Assembly (NCBI GenBank): GCA_032207245.1 | Contig: CM063508.1 | Coordinates: 118,414,583-118,478,582, forward strand | Length of the DNA: 64,000 bases | Reading direction: 5' to 3' | Source of the DNA: Pardosa pseudoannulata | Taxonomy: Eukaryota > Arthropoda > Arachnida > Araneae > Lycosidae | Shown: positions 1 through 12,100 of the stretch, in pieces | Layout: the number at the start of each line of letters is the position of its first letter | How positions within the stretch are numbered: position 1 is the stretch's first letter | Made by a program: the position numbers and the translations under genes | Notes under the pieces: model-generated | Database searches by the model: none | What the model saw: only the letters and a program-made list of their open reading frames with translations | What the model was told of the DNA's origin: nothing

Positions 1-2330
1 GAGCCAAATTTCAAAAGATCTTTTAGTAAATTAATTAGCTACATCGTAATAGAAACTTGCATTCCGATATACCGTTTCTGGTTTCTGCCATTATGGCTCT
101 ACGTCGATACTAAGCAGTTCTAAATGAAAAACAACTAAAACAGCAACTCTACTTATTTTTTTTATTCAAACCACTCTCTAAATAAGCCCGTCACAAATAA
201 GAACAAACTATGAAATTTTCAGTGAAATCGGGTGTGTGTGGTTTTTGGTCTATAACTAACACACGTTGCTTTTTATTTTTTATAAATTAAGAGTTCATGT
301 TATAAATAATTTGAGTTTTTTGAGGGGGGATTACTGGTTAAATTATCAGCATATATCTAAATAAATTAGCCTTGTTTTTAATATTTTTTCTGAAAGCACT
401 TTCATTTCTAGAAAACTGATACTCTCCTAAATTTTCTTTTGAATAGTCATAAAAGAAACAATAAGAAATAGAAAAAACTCTGATTAAAAAAGAATTTACA
501 CAGCCATAACTTTCAATTATAAAGTCGGCTGTTACGGGTTTATAAAAGACTACTGAGTTATTATTGATTTCCAGGTGAATCAGAGGTGTGACAAGTTCTT
601 TGCCCTTGTTAGTTGCAAGGGAAATGATTACAACAGACAAAGAGAGTAACTGAGGTTGTTCGTAGTCATTCCCTCATAACATGTTCTATTATTATCCATT
701 CTGAGTCACACAATTTTTACTGTTGCCATTTTGGAGTTATTTATAATATATTGAGATTTTATCTTGGCCTTAAAAGTGTTTGGACTCATATTTAGAGTGA
801 AAAACATCATTGAAAGTGTAAGAGGCTTTGTTACCGAAGACAGCCAAACTGTTTGTTCAGCCCTTTTAGTACTGTTTCTATGGAAACGTTTAGATTTTCA
901 CAGCACTAAAATGTATTTTAAGATATATGGTTAACTAAAATTTGCTGCTGGCATATCACTGAAATGTCTTTCAGTTGCAACCATTTTTCAATTATCCAAA
1001 AAGCTTTTTAGACTGCAGTAATATTTTAAGCATAAATCCTGGTTTAAAGCTAATTTCCACTGGAATATTAAGCACATTGAATTTAAAATATCTAAACTAA
1101 GAGATATTCTGAGATTTCAGTTAACTTCGACATCATTTTCGACAAAGACTATCATTTCTTTGCGAAACTTCCTTTGGGAATTTTTTTTGTCCTTAATTCG
1201 CCTATCAGAAATCATAAATTGCATATTTTTCTATTCCGTGTATCTTTAAACCTATTTATTTTCTAATTAAAATAAAAATATTATATTATCTAAGCTAGAA
1301 AAATTCTGTTGTAATTCTATTTTGTTTATGCAAGTAATGAAGATTCAAGAACCAAACGATATTAGCTTAAAAAATGAGATCAATCGTTATATAGGGTGCG
1401 GACTGCAATCAAAAATGGAAATGCACAACTATATATTACAACAGTCCTTAATTCTTCAGAACTTTAGTATTTAACAGCTAATCGTTTTTGAGTTAAGCTC
1501 AACAGCTTTAATATATGTTACATTGAAATTTCACGTTATTTGAACTACTCGTTGCAATCAAAAAGGTTGGCACACAACTAAATGTTACAGCAGTTCTAAA
1601 TACAAAAATATGAAAATGAAACACAAATCGAATATTTTAAAAGAATAGATAAAAATCGCAACCATTTTAAAAAGTTAAACGAAATCTATAATACATTAAA
1701 TACAAACTACTCCTTTTAAATTCTGACGAAAGCGAAAATAAAAATAAATATAAAAATTTAAAATTAATTAATAACAATCGTATAATTTTGAAATTAATAA
1801 CCTTTAAAAAACTTTCCTCACCCACCTAGGCTTTAGAATCTATACACCGTTGAGTTGAATGTGCGTGTGGGTTATTTTAGTCCCAAATACAAAATGTATC
1901 AGTCTACGGTTATATCGTTTTGAATTCTGCTATATATATTCTTACGAGTTCCGAAACAGCCCACCGCTGTCCTCTATCACTGCGGTCCACCAAATCGATC
2001 TCCTACCTCTAGTTTCTCCAAAATATCGCCATCTCACCTTTGTCCCGTCCGTTTTTTAAACTCGATTCGAAGAGTTCTTAAAGCCCTTCCATAGTTGATT
2101 TGCCGGGCTAATGCAAAGGTGGGTTTCAGTTCCATCCCATTCCTTCTAAATGTTCCAGTAATTGACGTCTTCTCTACTAGGTCCATCCTTCGGAGATTTT
2201 GCCGTCCGCAATATTAGAGGGGTTTAAAACTTTTGAACTCTTACTGTATAAGTTTGAGCGACAAGAAGTCTGGAAGAGATGCCGTGTCGAATCGGCCTTT
2301 TCACACTTCATCAGTAACTGCCCGTTACCT
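1..2330. other. A+T-rich stretch, no gene recognised
   Basis: I see no convincing exon, RNA gene or terminal repeat pair here. The open frames are short and lack family resemblance. An inverted motif GTTTCTATGGAAAC at 874-887 resembles an RFX-type site, but no gene start is visible beside it. Confidence 0.5.
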
Positions 2331-2334
2331 CTTT

Positions 2335-2400
2335 TTTCCTGCTTAGCCCTCGTGTTGCAAAAAGTAGACCGTAGCACTCCAAAACCAAACCAAACCTCTT
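2335..2400 (+). repeat. SINE body fragment
   Basis: This stretch carries the motif chain TTAGCCC, then GTAGACCGTAGCACTCCAAA, then an ACCAAACC tail. The same chain occurs in the tRNA-headed SINEs at 4966 (+) and 43420 (-). It is a fragment without a recognisable tRNA head. Confidence 0.45.
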
Positions 2401-3149
2401 TGTTGCTGCAGTGGAAATGGCAGGGGCTGTCCTACCTTCTGTAGATAAGTGCATTGAGTGACCGGAGGTGCATGGGGCACAAGTATCGTGTTTACAACAT
2501 GTAAACACATTACAGCAAAGGGAAGCTTTATAACTATTTGTCGGGATTTCAGTCGAGGTACCAAACAAAAAAGTAAATTTATAAGCGAGCTAAAAAAAAG
2601 CATAAAATGGCGACCAAAATAAGACATTTTTAATTAATAGTAGATACTCAAAAATTTGGTAAATTGTTTATTGAACTGCCGTCTCATCTGTGAAAGAAAA
2701 TTCGTTCCTAGGAACAAAAATTCTGCAAACTATTTTTAGCTGTCCCTAAAAAGGGAAGCTAGGCATAATGGTTTAAATGAAAAAAATAGTAATAAATATT
2801 TAAAAAAACATAACTATAACCAAAGAAAAAATTAACAGCCAGAAAGATGCTTAATTACCAGTATTGTACTTTTATATCTTTTTTCAAATCTTTTTTTAAC
2901 CGACGTGTTATATCCATAACTATAACCAAACGCAAAAAATATATATGATAACGATAATGATTTTTATTATCCTTATCTCTGACAGCTAGCTGAATTGGAC
3001 GCAGTTCCGTACAATTTAATTTTTATCACTTTTCTGACTGTTTAAACTTTCGCACAGAAATGGACCGATCGCTCTGAACTTCTAACAGAAGATACCAAAG
3101 TGTAAAAAGCGAAAACAAAAGCTAAATGCTGCAACTTTTCTCCCCAATT

Positions 3150-3420
3150 CCACACAAACAATTATTCGTTGTATGGGGGATTTAGTTTTCCGATAAATTC
3201 GGGAAACAGGCCTGCAAAACCCCCAACAAAGGGTTTACGTCAGATAAAGCGGCGGGCAAATAACTTCCACTTCCGGCACGGTCGCCGCTTCCGGAATCTT
3301 TCGGCTCGTAATACTGTGTTTCTGATATCTATGAGCGATAAAAGAGTTTTAATTATGATTTCGGTAATGCCTGGAGTAACGCGCCACTTTCAAGGTATAA
3401 AGCTTTAGATTGCGAATTAA
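3150..3420. promoter_or_regulatory. Short CpG-rich patch with ETS-type motifs
   Basis: This patch is far richer in G+C and CpG than its surroundings. It holds ACTTCCGG at 3269-3276 and GCTTCCGG at 3287-3294, both ETS/GABP-type cores spaced 18 bp apart. Such clusters are typical of housekeeping promoters. No gene start could be tied to it: the TTC12 ATG is 5.7 kb away. It could instead be a fragment of a GC-rich repeat. Confidence 0.3.
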
Positions 3421-4085
3421 AACTTTTTGAATATTGAATAACAGATAAAGATGGCGAGAGGGGAGCGAAAAAGAACGAATATTCGCTAATCTTTTAATCA
3501 ATAACAGATAATTTGAATCATTCATTTGGATTATAATTTTACGGCGAGTTTTCGTGAAATATAACAATTAACAATCCAGCTGTTTACAGTTAACTGTAAC
3601 TGACACCCAAATGTGCATTAATGGAGTTTGTACTCTATGCTACCGTTAACATCTTATGAAAACTGCTGCAGGATTTACAAATGTGTGAATCGTTTTAAGC
3701 AAGAAAATAACTTTAAAAAAATGTAATCTTCAAATAGAATAAAGGAGTTAAATAAACTTTACCACTCAGTAGTGGTGTTTTAGTTTAGAAAGTATAAATA
3801 AAATTTACATTTTACCTGGATTAGTAGGAAGTTGAGACTTAGTCCCTAATCAGTGGAACGACTAGGCTTATTGATTACCTTGCATTTAGTTTTAGTCATA
3901 AATTACTGTACCGGATAGATCTACATTGTATATTAAAATTCTATTGTAAAAATTATTCTTCTTACTGGAAAAAGTCACCACTTTTTTACATATAGATATT
4001 TATCCCTGATTTTCCATGTAAGAATTTTTTACTCTTAAAAGGTTTTACTTCCTTAATCCATTGGAAAAGTTCTTAAGCGGGTTCC

Positions 4086-4087
<2 letters not shown>

Positions 4088-4145
<58 letters not shown>
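4088..4145. repeat. (AT)n microsatellite
   Basis: Perfect TA dinucleotide repeat of about 58 bp. Confidence 0.95.
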
Positions 4146-4148
<3 letters not shown>

Positions 4149-4965
4149 GGTGGTCATAATTAAACTGACAGGGCTCACAGTGTTCTGTAGCTTGATCTAT
4201 TTGCGAGAATGATGCCACATTTTGTAGGAAGATTAAACAAGACGGGGGACGAAGAATTTCACGGAAAAACAAATTAGTTCCAAAAGTCACAGCTAGGGGA
4301 ATATTTGGCGCTGTGTAATAGAAAATAGAGTGTTAACAAATGCAAATCAATACGGAAATTACCTTTTATTTTGCATTCAAATGAGGTTCAATGTGGCTGC
4401 CGTTGTTGTGGACCACATATTGCATTCTGTGCAATAAAATATTGCATTCTGTGCAAAAGAAAATAAAAGATAAACCCCTACCTCTTAACTTTCTTCTCTT
4501 TCTCAATACTATTTCGAAAGTAAACGAAAATGTTCGTATCCCAATTTTGTTGAAACAAAAGTATTATCTCGACCTTCCAAATTGTCCTGTAAAACTTTCT
4601 CCGGTAGTCCGTCTAGTGCAACGACTGTCATTAGTCGCTTGGTCTTTTCGCCCCTCCCAAATGACGTCATCCCCAAGAACAGCAGATGTCCCCAGTCCCC
4701 CTTTATGGCAATAACAGGAACTGGCACTTTCAGAGAAAAATATTTTTATACAGTACTGTAATAGAATTTTATTGCACTTTTATTTCGCTTTTATTTTTAT
4801 TTTCATCGCTGTTTTAGCATCATTATTGTATACATGATCCTTAAAATTCTTTAAAAATTCATCTGTTTCAATCATGACCGATCGAATAACATCTCGGATA
4901 AGATGTTGTGTCTACATGATTGTGTGTGTCTATAGTAATTGGCGCCGGCACTTCCAATAATAATC

Positions 4966-5460
4966 AAGCCGAGCGATGGCCGAATGGGTAGGGAGCAGCT
5001 CTACCCATTCGAGAGTTCACCGTTTCGAATCTCACTACAGGCATAGATGTGTTAAGTCGTTTGGAATTGGCTTTAAGCAATAGGTTCCGGTGCCACTAGC
5101 CCCCGGAGTTTTAAACAGTAAACCGTAGTTCCAAACCATTCAATGGAATCAAACCGAGAGCGGGAATACTTCACTCATGCTCTGTGACATTTTGTAAGTC
5201 ACATGATTGACTCTACCATTGCGTATAGGCTATGAATAATTTTCTATGTGGTTTTATCAAGTGCTAACAGATGCTTTGATGTATAGAATTTTCTCCGATC
5301 TATTACATTAACTCCAAACCATTCAATGGAATCAAAACGAGAGCTTGACTACTTCGCTCATGCTCTCTGTAGCATTTTGCAAGTCACATGATTCATTCGA
5401 CCACTGCGTATAGTTTATGCGTAACTTTCACTGTGGATTATCAGGTGCTAACAGACGCTT
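4966..5460 (+). repeat. tRNA-derived SINE with tandemly duplicated body
   Basis: The head at 4973-5040 has a pol III A-box-like TGGCCGAATGGG and a B-box-like GTTTCGAATCTC. A body follows with GGCTTTAAGCAATAGG and GTTCCGGTGCCACTAGCCCC. The unit starting TCCAAACCATTCAATGGAAT occurs twice, near 5130 and 5312, each followed by similar sequence containing CTCATGCTCT, AAGTCACATGATT and GTGCTAACAGA. So the tail is duplicated with a period of about 180 bp. The head lacks a cloverleaf and is not a tRNA gene. A relative lies at 13892-14035. Confidence 0.7.
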
Positions 5461-5500
5461 ATATTTAACAAATATTTAACCTATATTTAACAAATATATG

Positions 5501-5556
5501 TTTGGGCAAACTAACAAAATATTTTTTATAAGATATATTTTGTTAGTTTGCCAAAA
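5501..5556. repeat. Perfect 18-bp inverted repeat (hairpin)
   Basis: The left arm GGCAAACTAACAAAATAT (5505-5522) is exactly complementary to the right arm at 5535-5552, with a 12-base A+T loop. Short flanking T and A runs extend the pairing imperfectly. It may be a very short foldback element or two head-to-head TIR remnants. Confidence 0.8.
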
Positions 5557-5977
5557 CATTTTGTATAGAATACTTTTATATTCCTAAATCTTTCTTCCCT
5601 TAAATATTTTCAGATATAGATAACTAAAACTAGACGTCGAAATACTATTGATTAACGTTAATATTCTTGTTACAATTCCACAAAACCATGAACTGCTCAA
5701 TTTTCGTTTATACACAGGACCCAATCTCCTTGTAAATCGGACTCCGAAATTAGTAATTATTATTTAATAACTAATAATTAATCTTTTTATGCATATACTT
5801 TTAAAAAATGTTAAGTTATAAAAAATATATTTTATATTCGTATTTTTTATACTTACATTTTAATTTTAGCGAGTTGATTTTATGAATATTTAATACATTT
5901 GTTGCAAATAATTTAATTAAATGTACAACTGAATATTGTATATATATTTAAATATTTGGATTTTACATAAATTACTA

Positions 5978-6735
5978 CAGTAGAACCTCTTTTTAACGAC
6001 CCATTGATACAACGACCCCTACGTTAGAACGACCATCTTAAAAAGTCCCAAATATTTTACCGTAGGAATAGTGTTCATTTTGAATCATTACAACGACCCC
6101 AAGCGCATTATTTTTCACCGCCAATTTTAGTCCTCAGAACTCATGAGCAAGTGGGCTATTTCAAAATTATTGTACTGTGATGCAACTTCAAGAAACCTAT
6201 TTTTCTCCCTTTGTGTTTGCTTAAAGGAGGGGAGGGGGCTTTACGAAAAGGATAGAACTAAATCTTCAATTATCTTTTGATGACTTTGTTGCTGTAGACG
6301 AAACTTTACAGTGCTACGGAGAAAATTTGAATAAGGACGATTTTATTGGCCGTATTACCGGAAATGAAGAAATCGGAGATTCCGAAGGAGAAGAAATCGT
6401 CCAAGCTTTTGAAAAAGTGAATGAAAAAGAAGCCTTCAATGCAATCAATGCCTTTCGTCAATATTTTGAAGGACAATTTAATTATGAAAATTTCCTTCAA
6501 AATCTAACGGATACGGAATCAGTGATAATGAAAAATACCCAAATGAACTTGAAACGGGCGTCAATCAAAGGCTTTTTTTCAAAAATTCAGTAATGGAAAT
6601 ACAAATAAATAGAAGTGTTCTCTAGGTATGTACTGCTCAACTTTCTTTGCTCAATTTTTTTATTATTTTTTCAATTCCTTACAACGACCATATGATGTTG
6701 ATCCCACGGGGAGTCGTTATACCGAGGTTCTACTG
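5978..6735 (+). mobile_element. pogo/Tigger-type DNA transposon, internally deleted
   Basis: The ends are perfect 12-bp inverted repeats, CAGTAGAACCTC at 5978-5989 and its complement at 6724-6735. Both are flanked by TA, the target duplication of Tc1/mariner/pogo elements. CAGTAGAACCTC is a classic Tigger/pogo terminus, and the subterminal ACGACC motifs also recur in inverted orientation. At 758 bp the element is far shorter than an autonomous copy and keeps only a C-terminal transposase segment. Confidence 0.88.
6225..6593 (+). pseudogene. pogo/Tigger-like transposase C-terminal fragment
   Basis: An open frame from 6225 to a TAA at 6591-6593 encodes an acidic segment (DSEGEEIVQAFEKV) followed by a basic end, KRASIKGFFSKIQ. 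Its position just inside the right TIR fits the C-terminus of a pogo/Tigger transposase. The end resembles a PCNA-interacting peptide (I-x-x-F-F), known at the C-terminus of pogo transposases, but the usual Gln is Arg here. The DNA-binding and DDE regions are absent, so it cannot catalyse transposition. Confidence 0.65.
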
Positions 6736-6999
6736 TATTCAGTGTATTATTGTCTTTGACATGAAGTCGCCCAAACCATAAAGCTATTATATGTATTTAG
6801 GCTGGGTCTAACCATAATCGGTTAGAGATAATAGATTATTAATTGCAAAATATTTCTATTGTGTTTTATCTACAATCATCTCTAATCCACTATAGCAAGA
6901 CATGACCTTAGTAACTTGTTTACTCTTTATGTTATTTTTCGGGTAAAATACTGGTTGACTGTTATTCAAATTTGCATTTACCCAACAACCAGTTTCAAT

Positions 7000-7001
7000 A
7001 T

Positions 7002-7083
<82 letters not shown>
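7000..7083. repeat. (AT)n microsatellite
   Basis: TA dinucleotide repeat with a TACATACA interruption near its left edge. It directly abuts the Helitron-like copy on its right. Confidence 0.95.
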
Positions 7084-7086
<3 letters not shown>

Positions 7087-7805
7087 CTATATAATAATAG
7101 CCTAAGTTATCTGTCCGTCCTCCAATTTATGAAGATTCTTGATAAATTAGGGCTAGCAAAATTCAAAACGAGTTCGAAATCCACCCTTTCCTTCCTTTTC
7201 GAGAGTTTAATGCCATTATTTCAAGCCTTATTTTCCTGGGTTAATAGCAGGCGATTAAATTTATCAATTTATCACATAATAAATAGATAAAAGTAACATT
7301 TCTTTCTACCATTATGACGTCATTCCTTTAACCATCTCATTTAATAATTTCTTATTTTAAATTATTTAAATATCGTCTGCATTATTTTCATACGCTTTAT
7401 CACTGAACTTAGATATTACGTAAATAATTTTCTTTTATATTTGGCTTAAATAATAAATTATGTACAGATGTGATAGTTTAAATTTAATCATCGATTACTT
7501 TTTGTTGCAATGAAAATTTTATCACCGGTATTAACAACAAATTCTTTTCATAAAAGTCTAGGAGTTTATTTCACGGAATAATAAATATCTAACTCTTAAG
7601 TTATGCATCTTTGAAAATTAAGAGGTTTGTTCTTTCTGTGTGTTTGTATTTTATACATAACCACACGGTTTGCAATCGATTCGCTAAATTTTGGACATTA
7701 TTCATATATACCACCAAATAATCACTATCAATATTAAAACTTCTGCTGTCTATCCTATCTCTTAATATGACAAGATAAATTAAAGTTGGCAACTAACACG
7801 CGGTC
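7084..7805 (+). mobile_element. Degraded Helitron-like copy, 3' truncated
   Basis: It begins with TCCCCTATATAATAATAGCC, a form seen at Helitron 5' ends. Blocks match the better-preserved copy at 35346-36482 in the same order, for example ATTATGACGTCATTCCTTTAA against ATTATGACGCCATTCCTTTAA, and the GTGTGTTTGT...ACCACACGGTTTG block. The match ends near 7805 before any hairpin or CTAG, so the 3' terminus is missing. Confidence 0.6.
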
Positions 7806-7962
7806 AGTAAAGATAAAGAAATGATTGAGCATGTACCAGATAATTCTCAGCCAAAAAATCAACCATTTTTTTACCTGCTTCATAGGGTACTTTACAATTC
7901 TGGAAAATTAAAAATTTTACAGATGCCGTCATATGACGAGCTATATGCTAGTATGTATGTAT

Positions 7963-8641
<679 letters not shown>

Positions 8642-8954
8642 GTAAAAATCTTTTTTTTTCAGTGATAATGATTCGTTACAGATTTCCAAATTTTTAATCC
8701 GGCAGGATAATTTTGACAGTCAGGAAGAAATTATATTAGTTGTAAACAGGTAGATTCAACTTTTCAAATTGAGATTTCGAATAAAATTTGAAACATGTAA
8801 ATTTTTTTACATCTTATATTCCTTCAATATTTTAAAAAAGTGAGTGAGCGGTCATGTCGAACGCTCATAATCCTAAGACTTTTTATTAAAAAAATAAATA
8901 TGGAGAAATTAATCGTGCAACAAAATTTTCTTCTCTTGAAATTACGACAGTTTC

Positions 8955-8974
8955 ACGAGAACTTTAGTTCTCGT
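8955..8974. promoter_or_regulatory. 8-bp inverted repeat upstream of TTC12
   Basis: ACGAGAAC, a TTTA spacer and GTTCTCGT form a perfect dyad about 140 bp before the TTC12 ATG. It could be a dimeric factor site; no specific factor is assigned. Confidence 0.35.
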
Positions 8975-8993
8975 CTTTTGAAGAATAACTTTT

Positions 8994-9007
8994 GTTGCCA
9001 TGGTTAC
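8994..9007. promoter_or_regulatory. X-box-like RFX site before TTC12
   Basis: GTTGCCATGGTTAC matches the RFX X-box (GTTGCC, AT, GGYAAC) with one mismatch in the right half. It lies 108 bp upstream of the ATG at 9115. X-boxes close to the start codon are characteristic of ciliary genes, and TTC12 is one, so the location supports both calls. Function is inferred, not shown. Confidence 0.6.
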
Positions 9008-9114
9008 AAAAGAAACAGATATTTCGAGAGCCTTAAAAGAATCAGCATTATAGCTTTTATTAGAAGAAAAGAGAGGTTTTATCTCGTACGATTTTTCTGC
9101 ATTTCATATTGAAA

Positions 9115-9181
9115 ATGAATCGAAAAAGAGATGATAAACAAGATGAGTTTGAACTCTTCCTCTCTAAAGTAAAAGAAGTTG
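9115..9181 (+). CDS. TTC12: TTC12 exon 1 (coding)
   Basis: ATG plus 21 further codons plus one base. It encodes a charged start (MNRKRDDKQDEF) and a helix ending KVKEV. The donor is G|GTAAGT, a strong consensus. The split Gly codon is completed by exon 2. Confidence 0.65.
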
Positions 9182-12100
9182 GTAAGTAGAGTTTTAAGAA
9201 ACAATATTTAGTAATTTAAAATATACTAATAAATATATTTGAATTAAGTGGTACTACTGAAAAATAGGGTGCCCTTGGCGAATTTGGTGAAACCATTGGC
9301 GATGTTTACTAAAACACAAAGGTATTTCATCCGAACAACAGTGTATCTCTTGCTATTTGGGCGACTTTAATAGAGCAATTTGTCGCAACGTCGCGGACTA
9401 CTATAATGCCCTTCCATTCATTTTCATGTTTACAACAACCAATAGACAAACAATAAACTGCCCTTCCGTTTGAAACTAAAGCCAGAATTGTCATAAACTT
9501 GAGATGTGTCCTACTGCGTGAAATCGCCTTATGGACGTGGATTGCGCCATTGTAATAGAATTATTTACATTTTCTTAATTAACCAAAACCACTGAGAAAG
9601 CGGGCGTTTACATTTATGGGTAATTAATCCCTTAACAGTTTACAAAACCAACAGCTCCAAATTATTAAAAATTAGCCATAGTGAATCTTTAATGGTTCAT
9701 TATATCTAATATTTTTAAGCATTACGAGCATTTAATATATAAGAAATGGGTTCCACAAGAAAAGATGGATACAAATATAATATAAAGGAAAATATAGATA
9801 CAGACTGTTTGGACACGGTGAGATCAGGAGAAAATGTTAGGCTACCATGCTCAAAGCGTTATCGCTAAGTTGGCGAGGGCACCCAGTTCTTCAGTCAAGC
9901 CGAATTAAGCTTAAATTAATTAATCAAAATGGATGAAAACAGTAATATGTATAGAAGTCCTTTTTCTTAGTTTAGTTATAAATGTATTTCTATATTATCA
10001 ACTCACTCATAAACGATGCTTTAAATTCAATACACTGAATATGTTATTTATTCTTTATATTTTGAAGTATAATTGTAAAATATTTTGACTCCAATATTTC
10101 CCCTTTACATTTTGTGATTGATTACTATAGTTACTAGTTGTGATTATTATATTATGTTTTCTAAAAGTTTGCGTTTCAAAAAATGGCAACATTATTATTT
10201 TTTTTTAACTTTTTGAAAGTTTAGAATTTTTTTCTGAAGTTGATGTTATGTAAAAACGGCGTTTATTTGTCGGTAAAAGAAATTTTTTATTTAAAGTGAA
10301 AAGAGAGTGATTTGTTTTAACAATAATTATAAAATGAATAACTGTAGAACAGCGTACATTATCAGCAACACTTATAAAAGAAGGATGTGAAATTATTTTT
10401 TATAACAGTCGATAGTCTGCTAAAATGCTGAATAAATAAATGAGTTATAGATTCCATCTTTTCTCTAAATTTATGCACTACAAATGAAAATAAAAAATTA
10501 TAAGATGTATTGATTATACTCTATAATAACGGTACCTTTGATATGAAATAATACTAGATTAATAAAGTGGTAAACTGTGAACCTATAATATTTGACCAAA
10601 ATTTATTTTCAGTTTCTTTTTATTTATTTATTTTATTTTATGTGTCGTCTACCTGCAATGGGAAATTAGTACAGGAACAAAATTAAACGATGAAATCTTA
10701 TGTTAAACTTAAGTTTCCAAGCTACCGTATATCGGCAAATGCTATTTTGTCTTAATATTTGTTAAATATAGTACATAGCTGAGAGATAAAGTTTAGTGCT
10801 CTGTATTGATTTTCTAATTTTAAAGCTGCTCCGTGACTGAAAAAGTTTGAGAACCTCTGTTCCAGAGGGATTATCCAATAATTGTTAGGTATGTAGAATG
10901 TTTTCTGCTTCTGTTATTGCTGTAAGTTGCAGTCACGGGATAATTAATCGATGAATCTGAAGTATTTATATAATATTATAAGATGATAACAAAATATGAA
11001 ATATTTACATTTTCGCAAGGAAGCGGAGGGCAGCACAAAATTCCTTTGAGAGCCACAAGTGGCTGTAGGTATGCCTACACTAAGCTAGAAAAACTTCATT
11101 TGCAAATTAAATTTTAGTAGATGAAATTTAGCTTCTAGCAAATAGAAAATAGCTTATCGTAGGTAGAAAAATGGCTTCCAGCAGATAGAAAAATAGCTTC
11201 TAGAGATGAAATGTGAGAGAATATCCAAGGCCGAAAATGGGTCTTTCGGTGCTCGTTGTAAAAATATAGCTTGTGCCTCTACCACCAAATATAGCAGGAA
11301 AATATATATAACCATGTTTTCTCTATATATAATATATTCAGAATGAACTCACAAATAAAAAACTAATAACATTATACTTACACAAGTATGTTCTCGCATC
11401 CATGCTTTTGTACCTTAATATTTTATATATTACATATAAAGGTAAGATATTTTCCACATTATTTTACTAGATTTATTATCCGCGAATAATTCGATTACAT
11501 TTCATCGTAGTTCACGATGTCTGCGTTTTCTTCACCAATGCACAGTCTAGTCATATTCTCTACTTGTTCCTTTCCCAACAAGGAGCGTAGACATGATTTT
11601 ATCATCCCTTTCAACTGGATGAAAAAAAAAATGTTCCCAGGAAACTCATAACAAGATGGCATAGACAGATTCTCAATGCAGTTAATAAATTTGGATGCAT
11701 AACCTTTAGTTCTAGCAAATGAATTCCTTCAAAAATTTCTCTATATATTTCCCGCGTTTTATGATTATTGGAATCTATTATGATATGTATGAATGTAGAT
11801 TTCCACACCTACTTTTTTAACATTTCTAATTTAGTGTCTTTTAACTCTACTGTTAAATTAGAATTATGGAAATTTGAAAGTTTTTGTTGTACCTATGTGC
11901 GGGCGAATTATCCACGTTCGGATTTCCATCACGGAGCGCCTTTAACTAGCCTTTTGTGCACAGTGTGGCGCCCCTACGACTAATGCTCCCATTGCAAATA
12001 CCTCCTACTCTGAGAATACATTACTGATTTCGGAAAAGAATCCATTTATTCTCGTAACCATTGATAAGAACGTGGAGAGTGCTCTTAAGCGCTAAGTTAT

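Larger units (their letters stand above)
2401..4965. other. Non-coding stretch with CpG-rich patch and (AT)n
   Basis: Mostly A+T-rich DNA with no recognised gene. Two exceptions are annotated separately: a CpG-rich patch at about 3150-3420 and an (AT)n tract at 4088-4145. The 4391-4714 frame has no recognisable domain and I do not call it. Confidence 0.45.

Noticed and set aside
4973..5040. tRNA-Leu or tRNA-Ser gene
   Set aside because: No acceptor stem pairing or intact cloverleaf; relatives elsewhere in the window show it is a SINE head.
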